From a virus: a stretch of 64,000 nt of DNA. A model generated the notes under the pieces. It saw only the letters and a program-made list of their open reading frames with translations, was not told the DNA's origin and did not search any database. Positions 1-7,805 of the stretch are shown here, in pieces. The DNA lies in the IMG/VR virus record IMGVR_UViG_3300020186_000013, positions 62,001 to 126,000 of that record; one strand, written 5' to 3'. Each line of letters begins with the position of its first letter. The first letter of the stretch is position 1. A program made the position numbers and the translations under genes.

Positions 1-241
1 GGTCCCACCCGATCTTCCGGAGGGCGTCAATCAGGTCGTCGTAGCCCCAGCTGTTGGGGCTGCTCTTCTTCACCTTGGCCAGCGTCCGGTTGATGTCGGA
101 TATGGCCCTCGCCTTCGTCCGCACGGCAGGCGGGGCTACCGCGATGCCGTGCGGATACGTGTCGTCACCCGACTCGTCGTAGAGGGTGACGTAAATCCGC
201 CCCTGGAAAGGCTTAGATTTGGTGTCCTTGTTCAGGAGCAT
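1..241 (-). CDS. hypothetical protein, partial (3' end outside window)
   Basis: The frame is open from an ATG at 241 to the window edge, giving 80 residues that start MLLNKDTKSK and contain a hydrophilic Asp/Lys-rich stretch. Its ATG overlaps the TGA of the next gene upstream (ATGA), as in a translationally coupled operon. No family is recognised, and the C-terminus is not in the window, so size and role cannot be judged. Confidence 0.6.
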   Translation of the reverse strand, partial: MLLNKDTKSKPFQGRIYVTLYDESGDDTYPHGIAVAPPAVRTKARAISDINRTLAKVKKSSPNSWGYDDLIDALRKIGWD

Positions 242-708
242 CACGTCTCCTGCGTGGGGTCGTGCTCGTAGTCGTCGTCTTCCTGGTTGGCCAGCGAGTC
301 CTTCACGAACTCCGGGTCGGCCAGGCCGATGTTCATCTCGACCGTGGCCACCCAGTAACGATCGTCGCCCTCGACGCGGAACAGCACGGTGGGGTGCATC
401 CCCGAGCCGTCGAGCATCCGCCCGCCCGCCATGAGCACCTCCGCGATGGTGCCGCCGGGCGTGATCGACAACTCGTCGTCGTCGAGGATGACCTCGCGGA
501 CCACGGCCGTCTTGGACAACTCGTCCGAGACCGAGTTGCCGTAGTTGATCTTCTCGCACAAGACGTCGATGTCGGACGCCGAAGGAGGGTCGACATCGTA
601 GAAGTGGTCGCTGTCCTTCATGGCGAGCATCAGGTCTTGGTTGAAGCTCTCTTGAAGGCGTCGGAGGGCGAACAGCACGGCGGCTGTTTCCTGCTTGTTG
701 AGTGTCAT
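241..708 (-). CDS. hypothetical protein (155 aa)
   Basis: Starts at ATG 708, which overlaps the stop of the upstream gene (ATGA); a longer reading would run far into that gene and is unlikely. The N-terminal 60 residues look helical (MTLNKQETAAVLFALRRL), the middle resembles a beta-rich domain, and the C-terminus is acidic (EDDDYEHDP). No known family is recognised. It is one of a run of small coupled genes at the 3' end of the accessory region. Confidence 0.6.
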   Translation of the reverse strand: MTLNKQETAAVLFALRRLQESFNQDLMLAMKDSDHFYDVDPPSASDIDVLCEKINYGNSVSDELSKTAVVREVILDDDELSITPGGTIAEVLMAGGRMLDGSGMHPTVLFRVEGDDRYWVATVEMNIGLADPEFVKDSLANQEDDDYEHDPTQET

Positions 709-923
709 CACAACCTTTCGGTTTGGTCCTTGTCCGCCTTGACGGACTCGGTCTCGCTGTCTTCGACGATCCACGCCTTGGCGGGGAAGCGACCCGACAG
801 GGCTGCCTGCACGGCGTTGTGCTCGGCCTCCTGCTGCGTCGCCCCCTCGACGGTGATGTCCATCGTCGAGTCAACCTGCTCACGCCGGAGGAGGGTTACC
901 CGCCACCGCTTTTTCTTTGCCAC
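708..923 (-). CDS. small hypothetical protein (71 aa)
   Basis: GTG start preceded by GGAGAAGGACA, a reasonable ribosome-binding site. The sequence begins MAKKKRWRVTLLRREQ and goes on with an alternating pattern that suggests a small beta-alpha fold (TVEGATQQEAEHNAVQAA). It overlaps the end of the upstream gene by 44 nt and its stop overlaps the next start. No function is recognised. Confidence 0.6.
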   Translation of the reverse strand: MAKKKRWRVTLLRREQVDSTMDITVEGATQQEAEHNAVQAALSGRFPAKAWIVEDSETESVKADKDQTERL

Positions 924-1116
924 TGTCCTTCTCCTTGGTGTCGACCAGGAGCCACACGCGGACCCAGACCTGCTCGGTGCCCAGCGACACGTGGTCGGGC
1001 ACGTCGTGCTTGATGCCCTTCTCGGCGAGCATCTTCACGGTCGCGTCGACGTACTGCTGCTTGGTGGCCTCGCGTTGCTCGGGCGTCAACTTTTCGGGGT
1101 CGTATACGATAGGCAC
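880..1116 (-). CDS. small hypothetical protein (78 aa)
   Basis: Begins MPIVYDPEKLTPEQREATKQ, a helix-forming segment, followed by a likely beta strand (VWVRVWLLVDTKEKD) and a Lys/Glu/Pro-rich tail. Overlaps the downstream gene by 44 nt. The 97-nt gap upstream holds a hairpin and one copy of the dispersed palindrome, so a transcript boundary may lie there. No family is recognised. Confidence 0.55.
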   Translation of the reverse strand: MPIVYDPEKLTPEQREATKQQYVDATVKMLAEKGIKHDVPDHVSLGTEQVWVRVWLLVDTKEKDSGKEKAVAGNPPPA

Positions 1117-1134
1117 GTTTGGTCTCCGGGAATA

Positions 1135-1162
1135 GGGTCATGGTTTTGGAATTCCATGACCC
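1135..1162 (-). other. intergenic hairpin
   Basis: A 9-bp perfect inverted repeat (GGGTCATGG / CCATGACCC) with a 10-nt loop lies between two genes. On the minus strand a T-run precedes rather than follows it, so it is not a classical terminator. It may protect RNA ends or bind a protein. Confidence 0.5.
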
Positions 1163-1188
1163 CATAAAAAATCGAACTTAGGGTCGAG

Positions 1189-1205
1189 TTAGAAACCGGA
1201 TTCTA
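1189..1205. repeat. dispersed palindrome, copy 1
   Basis: TTAGAAACCGGATTCTA, a variant of the imperfect palindrome TTAGAAACTGGCTTCTAA found eight times in the window. Here it is intergenic, just past the stop of the upstream gene. A role as protein-binding site or small repeat element is inferred from recurrence only. Confidence 0.5.
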
Positions 1206-1213
1206 TGTCGAAC

Positions 1214-1720
1214 TTAAGCCGGCAGCGTTTCGTCTTCGTCCTTCTCGCGGAGTTCGAGCACCCGCTTTATGGCGTCTATGTGGTCGGTTTGCTCGACGCT
1301 GCGACTACCGGCGTCCGGGAAAGCCGCCTCCCTAACAGAGAGTTCTTCCCGAAGTTCCGGGGTGGTTATCAGCTTGTACACACGGATCAACGTGTTGTCG
1401 AACTCCTCCTCTTCTTCTTCCTCGGGGTTCTCACCGAATTGCTCCGTTGCTTCGTAGCGGAGCGTATCCCAGTTGACGCCCTGCTCAGCGTCGTGGTTAC
1501 GGTTCGCCTCCCGCAGCACCTCCATGGCCTGCTCGTCGGTCAGACCGGCGTAAATGCTGTGCACGTCCCTGACGTCCCACGTGATGGCGATTTTATCTTT
1601 CCAGTAGTCCTGAAGGAGTGCCAGGACTGCCTTATTGATCGCCTTCTTGGTCTTGAGCGGCTTCGCGGTCAGCTTCGCTGCGACCAGCTCGGCCATCTTC
1701 TCCAATTGGTGGCTGTACAT
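1214..1720 (-). CDS. hypothetical protein (168 aa) with poly-Glu stretch
   Basis: ATG at 1720 with GGAGAGACG just upstream supports this start. The N-terminal half is helical and basic (LTAKPLKTKKAINKAVLALL); a run of seven Glu sits near residue 105 and the C-terminus is charged. It overlaps the preceding gene by 89 nt in another frame, which is unusually long for this genome. No family is recognised. Confidence 0.6.
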   Translation of the reverse strand: MYSHQLEKMAELVAAKLTAKPLKTKKAINKAVLALLQDYWKDKIAITWDVRDVHSIYAGLTDEQAMEVLREANRNHDAEQGVNWDTLRYEATEQFGENPEEEEEEEFDNTLIRVYKLITTPELREELSVREAAFPDAGSRSVEQTDHIDAIKRVLELREKDEDETLPA

Positions 1721-2018
1721 CGTCTCTCCGTTGGATGTAGTTGGCCGTCAGCCAGACGACCTCCGCTTCCTTCGCCACGCCCTCGCGGTCGAACGTGTGT
1801 GTCAGGCAGACCCGGTACTTCTCGTCGCCCGTGGCGTCAGCCAGGTGGCTGAAGTCCACGTAGAACCGACCGGCGTTCGGGCCGTCCTCCACCGTATTGA
1901 TGATGGACGCCCGCCGCCGGCTGGCGGCAAAGTCCGGTCCAAACGCCTTCTCCCATGGGAAGTTGTCGTCGTGGATTGCCCGGACCTTGCCGCCTGGTGA
2001 GAACTTCAGCCGGACCAT
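1632..2018 (-). CDS. hypothetical protein, N-terminus resembling the DUF2997-like protein
   Basis: 128 residues; ATG with GGAGTAACC upstream. The opening MVRLKFSPGGKV resembles MIRMKFDRGGKV at the start of the 66-residue gene at 5182-5382, so the two may share a small beta domain. The middle (FYVDFSHLADATGDEKYRV) looks folded. The last 29 residues overlap the next gene and are Arg/Asp-rich, as expected of a shadow frame, so either the overlap is real or a base error extends this frame. Confidence 0.55.
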   Translation of the reverse strand: MVRLKFSPGGKVRAIHDDNFPWEKAFGPDFAASRRRASIINTVEDGPNAGRFYVDFSHLADATGDEKYRVCLTHTFDREGVAKEAEVVWLTANYIQRRDDVQPPIGEDGRAGRSEADREAAQDQEGDQ

Positions 2019-2020
2019 GG

Positions 2021-3403
2021 TTACTCCTTGCCGAACATCTCCTGGAACTTCTTCGCCCCCGTCACCTTCCGCCGGACGACGCGAACCTCCTCGGCCGTCG
2101 ACCCCAGCTTCTCCATCGCGTCGGTGATCGCCGTCGCGAGGTCCTTGCGGTACGACACACCCGACTTCACCTCGGTCGCGACCTTCTGGGCGAGCGAGGC
2201 GTTGTCGTCGCCGTGCTTCCGCAGCTTGTCGAGGGTCGCTGCCAGGTTGTCGAAGCTGGCGTCGATGTTGTCGCCGTAGGCCCCGAGCATCTGCTTCTTC
2301 TTCGTCCGGATCTCCTGCATCTCCTTCAAGATGCCCTCGATCACGTTCGGGAAGATCTTCTTTTGTTCATCGACCTCGGTCGGCCGCACTTTCTCTTGGT
2401 ACGCCTTCTCGGAGATCGGCCCGACCCAGTGCGTCTTGCGGGTCTGCACCGGCTTGCCGGCCTCCTTGCTCAGCTCGGTATCGTACGTCTTGTACGACAG
2501 GTACACGTAGATCTCATCTTCCGTCTCGGCGGGCTTGGTCTTGATGACCTCGGCGTCCGGGTACAACGCCTTCCACGGGTGGTCGGCGACCGGGTCGATC
2601 CGCACCCGGTTGACCAGCTCGTTCAAGAGCGTGCCGAACCCCCTGTTGAGGTCGTCCACCATCCGGACGGTCGCGGCCTCCAGGTCACCTGACAGCTTCT
2701 CCATGAGCCGCTGCTCGGCCCGAGCGTAGATCTCGGGGGCGAGCTTCGTGCTGACGTGGTACTCCCGGAACATCTCGTCCGTACCTGTTACGCCGACGAC
2801 CTTGGTCACGTCCTCGGGGTAGTCCGAGGCGTCCCAGGCGTCGCCGCAGTTCATCTTGTCCATCTCCTTGATGGACGGGACGATGATCTGCTGGTTCTTC
2901 TTGTCGTAGTGCGTGGTCTCGTGATCCACAGCGTGCTGGACCTTGGCGGCGGCGTCCGTGATCCGCTTTGCCCTCTCGATCACGCCCTCGTAGAACTCCT
3001 GGTGATCGGCCTCGAAGATCAGCCGCACCCCGCCCAGGATCTTGCTCTTGCCCGAGTCGTCCTCGACGACGTCGGCACTCTTCACGATCGTGAAGGCGTT
3101 GCGGTATTCGTCGAGCTGGCGGATCACCGCGTTCAGCTCGCTCACCGCCGGGTGCTCGGACGTGAAGATCGACTTCGACGCCCGCACGCCCTTCGTCTTG
3201 CCCTTCACGCTCTTCGCGATCTCCGTCGCCATCTTGCCGCCGATCTTCCGGCTCTTCGGCAGGCCGTGGACCGTGAACTGAACCTCGAAACATTTTTCTT
3301 TCAAACTCTTCACCGCCGACACGTGCTCTTCGAGCGTGACGACCTTCAACTGCTTCTTGCCCGACTGGGCCTTGGGTGCCGGCTTGGTCATGGTACTCGT
3401 CAT
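2021..3403 (-). CDS. hypothetical protein (460 aa)
   Basis: Start chosen at ATG 3403 because a longer reading would include the terminator hairpin of the upstream gene. Sequence is highly charged and mainly helical, with a Lys-rich N-terminus, a central domain (about 150-330) and a C-terminal helical bundle (LDKLRKHGDDNASLAQKVAT). No catalytic motif is visible and no family is recognised with confidence. It follows the AAA+ ATPase gene, so a partner or substrate role for that ATPase is possible but only inferred. Confidence 0.6.
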   Translation of the reverse strand: MTSTMTKPAPKAQSGKKQLKVVTLEEHVSAVKSLKEKCFEVQFTVHGLPKSRKIGGKMATEIAKSVKGKTKGVRASKSIFTSEHPAVSELNAVIRQLDEYRNAFTIVKSADVVEDDSGKSKILGGVRLIFEADHQEFYEGVIERAKRITDAAAKVQHAVDHETTHYDKKNQQIIVPSIKEMDKMNCGDAWDASDYPEDVTKVVGVTGTDEMFREYHVSTKLAPEIYARAEQRLMEKLSGDLEAATVRMVDDLNRGFGTLLNELVNRVRIDPVADHPWKALYPDAEVIKTKPAETEDEIYVYLSYKTYDTELSKEAGKPVQTRKTHWVGPISEKAYQEKVRPTEVDEQKKIFPNVIEGILKEMQEIRTKKKQMLGAYGDNIDASFDNLAATLDKLRKHGDDNASLAQKVATEVKSGVSYRKDLATAITDAMEKLGSTAEEVRVVRRKVTGAKKFQEMFGKE

Positions 3404-3414
3404 GGGTTCGTAGA

Positions 3415-3464
3415 CCTTAAAAAACGAGCCAAGGGTGCCCGACATTATCGTCAAGCACCCTTGG
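3415..3464 (-). terminator. rho-independent terminator after the AAA+ ATPase gene
   Basis: A perfect 10-bp stem (CCAAGGGTGC / GCACCCTTGG) with a 16-nt loop is followed on the minus strand by a T6 run. It would end transcripts of the ATPase operon, 36 nt beyond its stop codon. Confidence 0.8.
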
Positions 3465-3499
3465 CCATCCTAGCTCAGTAGTCGGTTACACGCCGACCG

Positions 3500-5185
3500 T
3501 CACAGCAACTTGCGGACCTTACGCTTGGCCCGCACGCCCACGGGGAGGTGGCCCGTCGATTCCGGTGCCGCCTCCTTGTTCTTCCGATAGATCTTGCCCG
3601 TCTCCGCGTCGAGCACGCGACCGTCCGCCCAGTCGCGGAGACGCTCGATCTGATCCGCCACCCGCACGCTCGACGGGATGACGATCTCGCTGGCCTCGAC
3701 CAGGGTGAGGTTGAGGTTGTCGGCCTTGCGACAGCACCCCTCGATCTCGACGCCGGCCCAACCCTTGTCGTCCGGGAGGGTCTGTTCCTCTAGCCCGTAC
3801 TTCTGCATGCAGATGTCCCAGATCTTCGCCTTCTGTTCCTTGCCCGGCAGGCCGACGTACCAGATGGCGTCGACGCGACCTTCACGGGTCAAGGCCATGT
3901 GCATCTTCGACATGTCATTGGCGGTCATGACGACGAGGACGTCGTCATGATCCCTGTGCGTGTCGAGGTACTCCATGAGTTGCTGCTTCAGGGCCTTGTC
4001 GACCGAGTGGCCATCCGACTCCTCGCCTCCCACCTGCTCGTTCACCTCGTCGATGTACGCGACCAGGTCGTGCATCGCCGTCAACTGGCTGAACAGCCTG
4101 CGGGTATTGGCCTCGGACTCCCCCACCCACTTGCTCTTCTGGTTGGAGAGGTTCATGCCGTACGTCTTCCGCTGCACGGCGTTGCCCAGGGCTTTCGCCA
4201 GGAGCGTCTTGCCCGTACCCGGAGGGCCGATGAGCAGCACCGCCCCCATCTTCGACCGCTTCTTGCGGCTCTCGGGTTGCATGATCTTCATCAAGAAGTC
4301 CTTGCAGGCGTCGTTGCCCCCGATGTCGTCCCACAGCGGCCAGTCCCGCTTCGGCCCGTCAGGCTTCTGCGGATCGACGGGCACCTTCATGTCCCAACGC
4401 TTAAGCAGCCCGTTGGCGTTCAAGAGCTGGTTTTTGATCTCCTCCACGATCTCCGTCTTGACCTTGCTGCTGCGGGTGAGGCTGCGGCCGTACGCACCCC
4501 CAGCCTGGAGCCGGGTCATGCCCGTGGACGCCTTGGCCAGAACGGACGCCTCCTCGTCGCTCAACTCGACGGGCTCGCCGTCGAGTTCCAACTCGTTCAA
4601 GATCGGCAGGAAGTCCTCGGCCTTGGGGAGTTCGTGCTTGATAATACTGAACAAGGGCATCCACTCGTTGGGGAGGGTGGTGCCCGGCGGGCAAAGAAAG
4701 ACGAGTGACTTGCACTGGCTCTTGCCGACCCGGACGAACTCCTCCACCAGGTGGAGGAAGATCATCTTGACTTCCGGGTTGGGGCTGAACAACGGCTCCC
4801 ACAGCATGTGGGCGTTCTTCATCAGGAGGACGGCCATCGGGTCGTCGTCCTGCTTGACCTTCTTCAGGAGGTACTTCACCGCCGCCAGGGCACTAGCACT
4901 GCCGCCGCCCCCGCTCTTCGGCGTCGACGCCGTGGTCGGAGCCAGGTGGGACGCGGGCGACTCTTCGTCGCCGGGCTGGGGCTTCGTCTCGTCCACCTCC
5001 ATCCCTTCCGCCGCGTTCCAGGTCATCAGTGACCAACCCTGGAACCGGCAGCTCTCGCTGATATCGACGGCCGCGTCCTCCCGCTCATCCGACAGCAACA
5101 GGATGCCGGCCTGCCCGGAACAGACGCACTCGTTGAAGTCCCGCCGCAGCGGGTTGGTCGACTTCTTCTTCTTGTCCGTGCTCAT
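3500..5185 (-). CDS. AAA+ ATPase, Ycf46/FtsH-like
   Basis: 561 residues. Visible motifs: Walker A GPPGTGKT (320-327), Walker B with acidic pair YIDE (377-380), sensor-1 TAND (421-424) and an arginine-finger region REGR (434-437). The first ~270 residues form a second domain without a P-loop, the layout of the Ycf46 family (degenerate N-terminal ATPase-like half plus active C-terminal AAA half). Expected role is ATP-driven remodelling of a protein partner; the substrate is unknown. Its ATG overlaps the stop of the DUF2997-like gene, which in turn follows a Ycf35-like gene. This order is known from cyanobacteria and other bacteria. Confidence 0.85.
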   Translation of the reverse strand: MSTDKKKKSTNPLRRDFNECVCSGQAGILLLSDEREDAAVDISESCRFQGWSLMTWNAAEGMEVDETKPQPGDEESPASHLAPTTASTPKSGGGGSASALAAVKYLLKKVKQDDDPMAVLLMKNAHMLWEPLFSPNPEVKMIFLHLVEEFVRVGKSQCKSLVFLCPPGTTLPNEWMPLFSIIKHELPKAEDFLPILNELELDGEPVELSDEEASVLAKASTGMTRLQAGGAYGRSLTRSSKVKTEIVEEIKNQLLNANGLLKRWDMKVPVDPQKPDGPKRDWPLWDDIGGNDACKDFLMKIMQPESRKKRSKMGAVLLIGPPGTGKTLLAKALGNAVQRKTYGMNLSNQKSKWVGESEANTRRLFSQLTAMHDLVAYIDEVNEQVGGEESDGHSVDKALKQQLMEYLDTHRDHDDVLVVMTANDMSKMHMALTREGRVDAIWYVGLPGKEQKAKIWDICMQKYGLEEQTLPDDKGWAGVEIEGCCRKADNLNLTLVEASEIVIPSSVRVADQIERLRDWADGRVLDAETGKIYRKNKEAAPESTGHLPVGVRAKRKVRKLL

Positions 5186-5382
5186 ACTTTTTCCTGGGGG
5201 TTCATTTGAGCGACCGTGTAGGCACGCTCGGGCTCTTGGCTCTCGTCCGTAGGAACTTCACTGTGGGTGGAGCCCGCCATGTGCTTGCGGATGTGGGCGG
5301 TGACGTTCTGGCACTCCTTGCCAGGGTAACCCTCGGGGGAGATGGTCACCTTGCCGCCTCGGTCGAATTTCATTCGGATCAC
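5182..5382 (-). CDS. DUF2997-like small protein
   Basis: 66 residues, GTG start with GAGGAGAGACC upstream. The N-terminal 35 residues (MKFDRGGKVTISPEGYPGKE) fit the DUF2997 pattern: a short strand, Gly-Gly turn, second strand, then G-x-x-G-K-x-C. The rest is a hydrophilic tail. DUF2997 proteins are typically encoded beside a DUF1257/Ycf35 protein and a Ycf46-type ATPase, as here. Biochemical role unknown. Coupled to the ATPase gene by an ATGA overlap. Confidence 0.7.
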   Translation of the reverse strand: MIRMKFDRGGKVTISPEGYPGKECQNVTAHIRKHMAGSTHSEVPTDESQEPERAYTVAQMNPQEKV

Positions 5383-5391
5383 GGTCTCTCC

Positions 5392-6045
5392 TCAATACTG
5401 GGGCGGGGCCGGGATGGCCTGGTTGAGCCCCGTGTTCGCGGTGTCTGCGACGCCCTCGTACGTCCCGTCGGCGAGCTTCTTGAAGTTGATGTCCCAGCCT
5501 GACTCCTGAGCCGCCAGTTTGGCGGACATCATCTGGTAGAACATCAGGTACTCTCCGTGTGCGGAGATGACCTTCTTGCTGCTCCGGTCCACTTCGGTCT
5601 TGCCGACGATGTCTTCGATCCCGTACCCGCCCTGATAGAAGTCGTGGGCCAGGGAGTACGTGATCTCGCCGGTCTTCTTGTCGACGTGTGGGACCAGCCC
5701 GATCTCGTAAGGGGCCGTCCCGTAGCTCTTCACCTTCGACTTGTCCTTCACGCGGAGGATGGCCACCGCGTTCTCGCCGACGTCCGCGAGGGTCATGCCC
5801 GTCGGCATCGGCCAGTCGCCGACCAGCCGCCCCGAGTGGTCGTCCTTCCAGGTGCGGTAGTGCATACCGCCCTTGGTGACCAGTTGCCCGTTGGCGTCCC
5901 GGACGTGGCCGTCCTCGCCGATCGTATGCCCCTTGGGGAGCACCAGCTCCAGGTTGTCCTGGCACTCTGCCGCCATCTTCGCTGCGGTGATGTTCCGCAG
6001 CTTCTGCTCGACCGCACCGGGTGCGTACTCCACAACGTGTGACAC
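5392..6045 (-). CDS. Ycf35/DUF1257-like protein
   Basis: 217 residues, GTG start behind a strong AGGAGGT site. The central part matches the DUF1257 (Ycf35) pattern: YEIGLVPHVDKKTGEITY, then a D-x-Y-x-G-G-Y-G segment, a YLMFYQMMSAKLAA helix and a final GWDI...DGTYEG segment. Ycf35 proteins are of unknown function and occur with DUF2997 and Ycf46-type ATPases. First gene of the three-gene block; a weak hairpin lies 23 nt upstream. Family assignment is from pattern recall, not a search. Confidence 0.65.
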   Translation of the reverse strand: MSHVVEYAPGAVEQKLRNITAAKMAAECQDNLELVLPKGHTIGEDGHVRDANGQLVTKGGMHYRTWKDDHSGRLVGDWPMPTGMTLADVGENAVAILRVKDKSKVKSYGTAPYEIGLVPHVDKKTGEITYSLAHDFYQGGYGIEDIVGKTEVDRSSKKVISAHGEYLMFYQMMSAKLAAQESGWDINFKKLADGTYEGVADTANTGLNQAIPAPPQY

Positions 6046-6063
6046 AGCCTACCTCCTATAATG

Positions 6064-6094
6064 AAAGACGCCGCCCCTATTGTAGTGGCGGCGT
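6064..6094 (-). terminator. possible weak terminator
   Basis: An 8-bp stem (ACGCCGCC / GGCGGCGT) sits in the 71-nt gap after the acidic-protein gene and is followed on the minus strand by CTTTCAT, so the T-run is poor. It may reduce read-through into the Ycf35-like operon. Confidence 0.45.
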
Positions 6095-6116
6095 ACCTCT
6101 CATCCGATCTCAGTCT

Positions 6117-6542
6117 TCACTCTTCTTCGTCGTCATCTTCATCGTCTTCATCGTCTTCATCGTCGTCCCAGTCATCCTCGTCGTCATCAAAATCGAGATC
6201 GTCGTCCTCGTAGTCATCGTCCTCGTCACTGTCCTCGTCGCTGAAGTCGTCATCTTCCTCGTCGGTGTCGTCCACGGCCACGCATTCGTGCCGGGCAGCG
6301 ATGTCGTTAAGGAAGTCGTCGTCTTCGTCCACGTCGTGGAAGTCGTCCTCAACGGCCTGGGCGGACAGATCGTCCGCGATCCGCTGCCGCAGGAAGGCGT
6401 CCAGGTCAGCGAGTATCGCCGGCCTGGTCATGCTCTGCTCGCGGATAAACTCGACGAGAAGAAACCGGATCTCTTCATCGTCCCAGTCGATTTCAGCCGC
6501 CAGTGCGTCCACGGCGTTCAGTAGTTTGTCCACGTTAATCAT
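6117..6542 (-). CDS. acidic-tail protein (141 aa)
   Basis: The first ~70 residues form a small helical domain (MINVDKLLNAVDALAAEI). Residues ~70-141 are almost entirely Asp and Glu with a few Phe/Tyr/Trp, encoded by GAC/GAT/GAA repeats. Such tails can mimic DNA or bind basic proteins, but no family was recognised. Start overlaps the stop of the next gene upstream (ATGA). Confidence 0.65.
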   Translation of the reverse strand: MINVDKLLNAVDALAAEIDWDDEEIRFLLVEFIREQSMTRPAILADLDAFLRQRIADDLSAQAVEDDFHDVDEDDDFLNDIAARHECVAVDDTDEEDDDFSDEDSDEDDDYEDDDLDFDDDEDDWDDDEDDEDDEDDDEEE

Positions 6543-7291
6543 TGCGGGCCTCCAAGTTGAGAAGCAGCATCGCTTGCGGCCTCTGCCTTCTGGGCGATAC
6601 TGCCGACACGTTCTTCCAGCTCCTTCGTAGTCCCCTCACGCAGGGGGAGTGCCTTCAGTTGCTGTACCAGTTCCTGCGTGCCCTGGCGGATGACGGCGTC
6701 GACGTCGTCCGATTTGTCTTGCTGGTTCTGGTAGATCATTGAGAACATTTCCGGGTCGTCACTAAAGTTGAAGCGGACCTGGTTGCTCAGGTCGGCCCCG
6801 ATGGCGATCCGGAGAATGTCCGGAGGGGTAACGTACCCCTCTTCCTTCAGAAGGTGCGAGATGTAGTGCCGGATGTCGCCGCAGAACGGTTCATCCTCGT
6901 CTGGCGGCGACAGTAACAGGGCCTCGGTCAGAGCCCACGCGGTCTCAGCCGAGTCGGGGTGCGAGACCTCGTCCGGTTGGAACTCCTCGCCCGACAGGAC
7001 GGTGGCGAGGACCAAGAAGCGAGACAAGTCCTTAAAGAACAGGTCCGTCGTCACGATCGTGATCGCCGCCATCAGTTTGTCGAAGGTCAGCTTGATTGGC
7101 TCGACGCCGGTGTCCCGCCGGATCTCGTGCATGATGGTTTCGGGTGCCCAGACGAACACATTGGGCTGCTTCGTCTCAGGGTCGAACCCGAAGTGGTCGA
7201 TGGCCCACACCAGCACGGTGGTAGCGTACGTGCCCTCGCCACGCAGCATGTCGCGGACGGCCTTGGTCGGGCCGTGCCCGAAGTCAGTCAC
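6539..7291 (-). CDS. hypothetical protein (250 aa)
   Basis: A GTG at 7291 that overlaps the upstream stop (GTGACTGA) is preferred over an ATG at 7330, because the extra residues look like a shadow of the neighbouring gene. The protein is mainly helical (MLRGEGTYATTVLVWAIDHF; FLVLATVLSGEEFQPDEV) with a charged helical C-terminus (TTKELEERVGSIAQKAEA). No motif or family is recognised. It lies in a run of tightly coupled genes with the acidic-tail protein. Confidence 0.55.
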   Translation of the reverse strand: MTDFGHGPTKAVRDMLRGEGTYATTVLVWAIDHFGFDPETKQPNVFVWAPETIMHEIRRDTGVEPIKLTFDKLMAAITIVTTDLFFKDLSRFLVLATVLSGEEFQPDEVSHPDSAETAWALTEALLLSPPDEDEPFCGDIRHYISHLLKEEGYVTPPDILRIAIGADLSNQVRFNFSDDPEMFSMIYQNQQDKSDDVDAVIRQGTQELVQQLKALPLREGTTKELEERVGSIAQKAEAASDAASQLGGPQ

Positions 7292-7805
7292 CGTTGCTGT
7301 TGCGGACGTCCTTATGAGACTTGTCGGCATCCGTGCCCCCGTAGATCTGGCGTATCCGGTTCATCGTCTTCAGGTACAACGCGGTCACGTCGCAGTTGAC
7401 GTGGGTGATACAGGCGTCGGGAAGCTCCGGGATCTCCTCGTCGATTTGCAGGTCCAGCCAGAACTCGTTGGCTGTCGTCGACACATACCGCATGTCGGAG
7501 ATAGTCAGTACGAACGACGGTAGTTCTTCCCTCGCGTCGCCGTCGTCCAGGCCGATGCCGAGGAACGCCTGGTACTCGGCCAGGTCGCGACTGCGGCGGG
7601 TCAGAATGAGCTGCTGCTGCTGGTCGCTGATGAACCCGATGTAGTGCATCCAGTCGGCCAGCATCAGCTTTAGCTGCACGAGGAGCGGGACGTTCTTGGC
7701 CTGGTGGGGCTGCACCTTCAGGTAGCCCCGTACCAGGTAGGCGAACCGCTCCGGTTCGAGCATCACCAGGACCCGCTTCAACTGCTCAACGGTCACCGGC
7801 GTCAT
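7284..7805 (-). CDS. hypothetical protein (173 aa)
   Basis: ATG at 7805 overlaps the stop of the upstream gene (ATGA). Predicted largely helical in the first half (VTVEQLKRVLVMLEPERFAY), then beta-rich (SFVLTISDMRYVSTTANEFW). No recognised domain. Gene order suggests an operon with its neighbours on both sides. Confidence 0.6.
   Translation of the reverse strand: MTPVTVEQLKRVLVMLEPERFAYLVRGYLKVQPHQAKNVPLLVQLKLMLADWMHYIGFISDQQQQLILTRRSRDLAEYQAFLGIGLDDGDAREELPSFVLTISDMRYVSTTANEFWLDLQIDEEIPELPDACITHVNCDVTALYLKTMNRIRQIYGGTDADKSHKDVRNSNGD

Noticed and set aside
262-1167. Long plus-strand open frame
   Set aside because: It is an antisense shadow of several coupled minus-strand genes, with no ribosome-binding site and with Val/Leu/His/Arg bias typical of the reverse frame of GC-rich genes.
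6130-6250. Microsatellite or CRISPR-like repeat
   Set aside because: The tract is an in-frame Asp/Glu coding sequence with variable codons, not identical repeats with spacers.
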